DNA of 64,000 bases from Pararhizobium sp. YC-54 (GTDB taxonomy: Bacteria > Pseudomonadota > Alphaproteobacteria > Rhizobiales > Rhizobiaceae). Below, piece after piece: positions 59,907-64,000 of the stretch. Made by a program: the position numbers and the translations under genes. Where the stretch lies: contig NZ_JAOYTH010000011.1 in the NCBI RefSeq assembly GCF_025847205.1, forward strand, positions 1-64,000, read 5' to 3'. How positions within the stretch are numbered: position 1 is the stretch's first letter; the number at the start of each line of letters is the position of its first letter. The notes under the pieces were generated by a model that was not told the DNA's origin, made no database searches, and saw nothing but the letters and a program-made list of their open reading frames with translations.

Positions 59907-60433
59907 GGGTTGGGCTGGTGTCTTTGGTCTGAGAGGCGGCCCCGCCCGTCATCCTCGGGCTTGACCCGAGGATCCACTCCCGAGCATCATCTGGCCATGG
60001 CGGGCCATGTCTACATCGTCACCAGCCACAAGCGAGGATCGACATCCGGACTGGCGGGATTTCTATCCTGTGCATCGCCGGGCGATCATGAAACTGAAGA
60101 AGCGAGCTGATCGCGGAAACGCGGATGCTGCTCTCGCCATCCTTGATCGGGCTCCGAATGTGAAACCCAATCCTGGTGATGAGTCCACCGAAGACTGAGA
60201 GCCGAAGCGGGCGCGGAACCTGTCATCTCGCGCATGAGTGCGCTTCCGGGCGGCGCTGTCGGAAGGGGCGGAAGCGGTGGGCGGCTTTAGCCTGAGAGGC
60301 GGCCCTGCCCATCATCCTCGGGCTTGACCCGAGGATCCACGCCCGAGCATCATCTGGCCATGGCGGGCTATGTCTATATCGTCACCAGCCACAAGCGAGG
60401 ATCGACATCCGGACTGGCGGGATTTCTATTCTG
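59812..60433. repeat. Imperfect tandem duplication spanning the HAD 3' end and a GIY-YIG remnant
   Basis: Copy 1 (59812-60070) and copy 2 (60202-60433) share the order: HAD gene tail (CCGAAGCGGGCGCGGAA..., ATGAGTGCGC), CTGAGAGGCGGCC, the dyad ATCCTCGGGCTTGACCCGAGGAT, then CATCATCTGGCCATGGCGGG and ACCAGCCACAAGCGAGG. The copies are offset by about 390 bp. Copy 2 has small deletions and is diverging. A third inverse copy of the dyad is at 60455-60482. Confidence 0.8.
60007..60198 (+). CDS. Possible 63-residue ORF over a truncated GIY-YIG sequence
   Basis: In one frame ATG 59998 gives MAGHVYIVTSHKRG, like the start of GIY-YIG nucleases, then degenerates. In another frame 60007-60198 gives 63 residues including EDRHPDWRDFYPVHRRAIMKL and AALAILDRAPNVKP, with plausible codon use. 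The GIY-YIG reading is probably a remnant with an internal deletion. Whether the 63-residue frame is a gene is unsure. Confidence 0.3.
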   Translation: MSTSSPATSEDRHPDWRDFYPVHRRAIMKLKKRADRGNADAALAILDRAPNVKPNPGDESTED

Positions 60434-60505
60434 AGCTTCGGTAGGCTTGCGTGTGGATCCTCGGGTCAAGCCCGAGGATGACGGAATACGGGGGCGAAAA
60501 CCCGC

Positions 60506-61048
60506 CTATTTCTTCTTCTTGACCGGACCTTCGTCGAAGCCGACATAGATCTTGGCGAAATCGCCGGCGCCGCCGGGCAGCGCGATGTCGGTCTTGGTGA
60601 AGATGAACTGGGCGGAACCGGTCTGGACGTCGACCGGATACTGTGTCAATTCCGAATAGAGCGTGTTCTTGCCGTCGGTCGCTGCGACACGGATCGGCAG
60701 GTTGACCGTTCCAGCACCTCCGGCCGGGCCTGAAACGACACGGCCTTGGACGACCACCGTCATCACCAGCTGGCTTTCGTTCTGGACGCACTGGCGGGTC
60801 GTGTCGGCGAGCGACGCCTGGTAGACGATCTTGGTCGGATCGTCCTTGGCGCCCTTGGCATAGGTGCGATAATTGGCGGTCCCATCGAGCAGGTAGACCT
60901 GTGGGCAGGTTCCCTGGATGACGGCGGGCGTCGGCGCTGTCGCACTTCCGCCGGCATCGATCGCGCCGCCGGTATCGGTTTTGTTGCAGCCCGCGATGAG
61001 CACGAGAAGTGAAATTCCGAGAAGACGGCTGGAGATTTTACCAAACAC
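60506..61048 (-). CDS. Lipoprotein, unknown function
   Basis: The 180-residue protein probably starts at GTG 61048 (AGAGGG upstream): FGKISSRLLGISLLVLIAGC, lipobox IAGC. The mature part has CPQVYLLDGTANYRTYAKGA and ADTTRQCVQNESQLVMTVVVQGR (part), an all-beta periplasmic style. It ends in a lysine-rich tail, PVKKKK. The function is not known. Confidence 0.78.
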   Translation of the reverse strand: MFGKISSRLLGISLLVLIAGCNKTDTGGAIDAGGSATAPTPAVIQGTCPQVYLLDGTANYRTYAKGAKDDPTKIVYQASLADTTRQCVQNESQLVMTVVVQGRVVSGPAGGAGTVNLPIRVAATDGKNTLYSELTQYPVDVQTGSAQFIFTKTDIALPGGAGDFAKIYVGFDEGPVKKKK

Positions 61049-61379
61049 CTGAATTGACCCTCTGCCTTGCACAAATTGATGCCGCAGGCGTGACTGACCG
61101 CAAAATAAGGTATTTTTCGGTTTTCCGCCCCTGCAACTTGAGCCTTTCAAGACCCTTGGCGATGGTCTATAGCAGCGACGCATTGAAAAATCGATTGGAA
61201 CCTGAAGCCGGAACGCCAATTTTTCAGGACGCGCTGGAATGGCCGGTTGCAGACGAAAAGCCGATATTTCCGTCAGCTTTGCCAAGGGTTGACGCAAAAA
61301 GAACCGCGGTTGCCACCCGGTTCGAATAGGGTGCTGTTCAATTTCCGCGGCAGCAAACAGACGACGAAGGATGGTCACG

Positions 61380-62777
61380 GTGAAGTATATCTCGACGCGG
61401 GGCGAAGCCCCTTCGCTGGGTTTTTGCGATGCGCTTCTGGCGGGCCTTGGCCGCGACGGCGGGCTCTATGTTCCCAACAAGTGGCCAAGCTTTTCCAAGA
61501 AGGAAATCCGGGCGATGCGCGGAAAATCCTATCAGGAGATCGCCTTTACGGTTCTCACCCCCTTCATCGACGGTGAAATTCCCGACGGCAAGTTCCGCGC
61601 GATGATCGATGAGGCCTATGGCACGTTCCGCCATCCGGCCATCGCCCCGATCGTCCAGACCGGCCCGAACGCCTTCATCATGGAGCTGTTCCACGGCTCG
61701 ACGCTGGCCTTCAAGGATGTGGCGATGCAGCTGCTCGGCCGGCTGATGGACTATGTGCTCACCGAGCGCAACGAGCGCGCAACAATCGTCGGCGCCACAT
61801 CGGGCGATACCGGCGGTGCGGCGATCGACGCCTTTGCCGGGCGTGACCGCACCGACATCTTCATCCTGTTTCCGCATGGCAAGGTTTCCCCGGTGCAGCA
61901 GCGCCAGATGACCACGTCCAAGGCAGGCAATGTCCATGCGCTGGCAATCAACGGCAATTTCGACGATTGCCAGAGCCTCGTCAAAGAGATGTTCAACGAC
62001 GTTGCCTTCCGCGACGGCGTGGCGCTGTCCGGCGTCAACTCGATCAATTGGGCCCGCATCATGGCCCAGATCGTCTACTATTTCACCACGGCGCTGGCGC
62101 TCGGCGGCCCGGACCGGAAAATCTCCTTCACGGTCCCGACCGGCAATTTCGGCGATATCTTCGCCGGCTATGTGGCAAGGCAGATGGGCCTGCCGATCGA
62201 CAAGCTGGTCGTTGCCACCAACGAAAACGACATTCTCGCCCGCACGCTGCAGACCGGCCGCTACGAGATGCGCGACGTCAAGGCGACCACCTCCCCGTCG
62301 ATGGACATCCAGATTTCTTCCAACTTCGAACGGCTGCTGTTTGAGGCCTATGACCGCGACGCCTCCAAGGTGCGCGGCGCCATGGCCAACCTGAAACAGT
62401 CCGGCTCCTTCGAGATCGAGGAGGATGCGCTGAAATCCATCCGCAAGGTGTTCCGGGCGGGCCGCGCCACCGAAAAGGATGTGGCAAAGACAATCGCCAG
62501 GACGCTGGAGACCACCGGCTACCTGCTCGATCCGCATACGGCGATCGGCGTCTTCGTTGCCAACAAGCATGAAACCTCAAGCGTGCCCATGGTGACGCTT
62601 TCCACCGCGCACCCGGCGAAATTCCCGGCCGCAGTAAAATCGGCCAGTGGTATTGACCCGGCGCTTCCAACGTGGCTTGCTGATCTGATGGTCAGGGAGG
62701 AGCGTTTCGACATTCTTGACGCCGAGCTTAAAGCTGTCGAAACCTTTATCGACGCTCGTGCCCGCATCCGGAAATAA
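61380..62777 (+). CDS. thrC: Threonine synthase
   Basis: The enzyme has 465 residues from GTG 61380 (AAGGA eight bases upstream); ATG 61371 would add three. This PLP enzyme converts O-phosphohomoserine to threonine. The PLP lysine lies in STLAFKDVAMQLLG. ATSGDTGGAAIDAF and PTGNFGDIFAGYVA bind phosphate or PLP. It is intact and followed at 16 bp by the M16 peptidase gene, a conserved rhizobial pair. Confidence 0.95.
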   Translation: MKYISTRGEAPSLGFCDALLAGLGRDGGLYVPNKWPSFSKKEIRAMRGKSYQEIAFTVLTPFIDGEIPDGKFRAMIDEAYGTFRHPAIAPIVQTGPNAFIMELFHGSTLAFKDVAMQLLGRLMDYVLTERNERATIVGATSGDTGGAAIDAFAGRDRTDIFILFPHGKVSPVQQRQMTTSKAGNVHALAINGNFDDCQSLVKEMFNDVAFRDGVALSGVNSINWARIMAQIVYYFTTALALGGPDRKISFTVPTGNFGDIFAGYVARQMGLPIDKLVVATNENDILARTLQTGRYEMRDVKATTSPSMDIQISSNFERLLFEAYDRDASKVRGAMANLKQSGSFEIEEDALKSIRKVFRAGRATEKDVAKTIARTLETTGYLLDPHTAIGVFVANKHETSSVPMVTLSTAHPAKFPAAVKSASGIDPALPTWLADLMVREERFDILDAELKAVETFIDARARIRK

Positions 62778-62793
62778 GGACGCAGAAAGACGT

Positions 62794-64000
62794 ATGATGA
62801 AAGTTGAGTGCACCCGGCTCCAATCCGGGTTGACGGTCGTCACCGAGAATATGCCGCACCTTGAAAGCGTGGCGCTCGGGGTCTGGATCAAATCCGGTTC
62901 ACGCGATGAAACCACGGACGAGCACGGTATTGCCCATCTGCTGGAGCACATGGCGTTCAAGGGCACCGCACGGCGAACAGCCCGCGAGATCGCCGAACAG
63001 ATCGAAAATGTCGGCGGCGAAGTCAACGCCGCGACATCAACGGAAACCACCTCCTATTACGCCCGTATTCTAGAGGACGATGTTCCGCTCGCTGTCGATA
63101 TCCTCGCCGACATCCTGACGGAATCCTCCTTCGACGAGGACGAACTGCAGCGCGAAAAGCAGGTCATCCTGCAGGAAATCGGCGCCGCCAACGACACACC
63201 TGACGACGTCGTCTTCGACAAGTTCGCCGAAACCGCCTTTGCCAACCAGACAATCGGCCGCCCGATCCTCGGCACGCCGGACACGGTTTTATCCTTCACG
63301 CCCGATCAGATCCGCACCTATCTCGGCCGCAACTACACCACCGACCGCATGTTCGTCGTCGGTGCCGGCGCTCTCGATCATGATAGCTTTGTGCGACAGG
63401 TTGAAGACCGTTTCTCCAGCCTGCCGCAAAAACCGGCGGCGTCCCCCGTCGCCGACGCCGCCCATTATACCGGTGGCGACGTGCGCGAGGATCGCGACCT
63501 GATGGACGCGCAGGTGCTGCTCGGCTTTGAAGGCAAGGCCTATCACGCCCGCGATTTTTACTGTTCGCAGATCCTTGCCAATATCCTCGGCGGCGGCATG
63601 TCGTCCCGGCTGTTCCAGGAAGTGCGCGAGCATCGCGGACTGTGCTATTCGGTTTATGCTTTCCATTGGGGCTTTTCCGATACCGGCATCTTCGGGGTTC
63701 ACGCGGCAACCGGTGGCGAGAACCTGCCGGAACTGATGCCCGTCATCATCGATGAGCTGCGCAAGTCGTCGATGAACATCGAACAGCAGGAAATCGACCG
63801 CGCCCGCGCCCAGATCCGTGCCCAGCTTCTGATGGGACAGGAAAGCCCGGCTGCCCGCGCCGGCCAGATTGCCCGCCAGATGATGCTCTACGGCCGACCG
63901 ATCCCCAACGAGGAGCTGATGGAACGCCTGTCAGGCATCACCATCGAACGCCTCACGGATCTTGCCGGCCGGCTGTTCTTTGATACCGCCCCGACGCTGT
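62794..64000 (+). CDS. M16-family zinc peptidase (mitochondrial processing peptidase-like), partial
   Basis: The frame starts at ATG 62794 (or 62797) and is open to the window end, giving about 402 residues without the C-terminus. The inverted zinc motif HLLEHMAFKG and the downstream glutamate in EIGAANDTPDD mark it as an M16 peptidase. IGRPILGTPDTV and LGGGMSSRLFQEVREHRGLCYSV are shared with MPP-beta-like bacterial proteins. It lies in a thrC operon. Confidence 0.93.
   Translation, partial: MMKVECTRLQSGLTVVTENMPHLESVALGVWIKSGSRDETTDEHGIAHLLEHMAFKGTARRTAREIAEQIENVGGEVNAATSTETTSYYARILEDDVPLAVDILADILTESSFDEDELQREKQVILQEIGAANDTPDDVVFDKFAETAFANQTIGRPILGTPDTVLSFTPDQIRTYLGRNYTTDRMFVVGAGALDHDSFVRQVEDRFSSLPQKPAASPVADAAHYTGGDVREDRDLMDAQVLLGFEGKAYHARDFYCSQILANILGGGMSSRLFQEVREHRGLCYSVYAFHWGFSDTGIFGVHAATGGENLPELMPVIIDELRKSSMNIEQQEIDRARAQIRAQLLMGQESPAARAGQIARQMMLYGRPIPNEELMERLSGITIERLTDLAGRLFFDTAPTL

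Overview
The window is about 61% GC and has the gene content and intergenic repeats of a Rhizobiaceae chromosome (Rhizobium/Agrobacterium/Ensifer relatives). Pointers are the CcrM methyltransferase, the betICBA choline-sulfate operon, a ReAV-type asparaginase, ohr/ohrR, and the order ppdK - GGDEF protein - smc - DsbA-like lipoprotein - DUF721 - mutY. The species cannot be fixed from the sequence alone.

Layout. 1-4.2 kb: the 3' tail of an IS5-type transposase and two adjacent RTX (Ca2+-binding, type I-secreted) proteins. 4.5-5.6 kb: the divergent ohr/ohrR peroxide-defence pair with an operator palindrome. 5.8-14.3 kb: an L,D-transpeptidase, a PAS-GAF-GGDEF-EAL protein, two glutathione S-transferases, a LysR regulator, a DeoR regulator facing a DUF4406 gene across a 34-bp palindrome, and a higBA toxin-antitoxin (TA) pair with a perfect operator. 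14.3-20.1 kb: asparaginase, a DUF3750 protein, a parDE-like TA pair, a newly noticed structured RNA with a 24-codon ORF, a quinone oxidoreductase, and an EAL-CBS-GGDEF protein. 20.3-26.8 kb: HdeD and EamA membrane proteins, then betI-betC-betB-betA. 26.8-31 kb: another TA pair and cysH-cysD-cysN. 31-39.4 kb: small cupins, lipoproteins, tRNA-Pro(CGG), tRNA-Gln(UUG), an MBL-fold hydrolase with a DCC-family protein, a frameshifted alpha/beta hydrolase, and a decayed hicBA pair. 39.5-52.1 kb: ppdK, a diguanylate cyclase, smc, a DUF559 gene framed by two copies of an inverted-repeat element, a DsbA-like lipoprotein, a DUF721 protein, mutY, a HAD hydrolase and an NTF2-like protein. 52.2-64 kb: a third RTX protein, ccrM, an MntA/HepT-like TA pair, an ABM/NIPSNAP pair facing an ArsR regulator, DUF1284, an FAD oxidoreductase, a HAD phosphatase, a local tandem duplication, a lipoprotein, thrC, and an M16 peptidase that runs off the window.

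How the genes work together. Stress-related functions recur: choline-sulfate to glycine betaine (betCAB under BetI), organic peroxide removal (Ohr/OhrR), GSTs and HdeD. cysHDN supplies assimilatory sulfate activation and reduction. Three c-di-GMP proteins and three RTX exoproteins suggest surface or biofilm regulation, but no type I secretion genes are in the window. smc and ccrM serve chromosome segregation and GANTC methylation. Five TA-type loci, one of them broken, lie scattered between housekeeping genes.

The most unusual signals are: (i) the minus-strand structured RNA at about 16.87-17.10 kb, where two hairpins contain G.U pairs only if transcribed from the minus strand and the ribosome-binding site of a 24-codon ORF is locked in a stem; (ii) the DeoR/DUF4406 operator; (iii) the DUF559 gene bracketed by 46-48 bp inverted-repeat elements; (iv) two frameshifted genes about 1 kb apart; and (v) the tandem duplication that captured the 3' end of a HAD gene. 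All are calls from reading the sequence; no database search was run.
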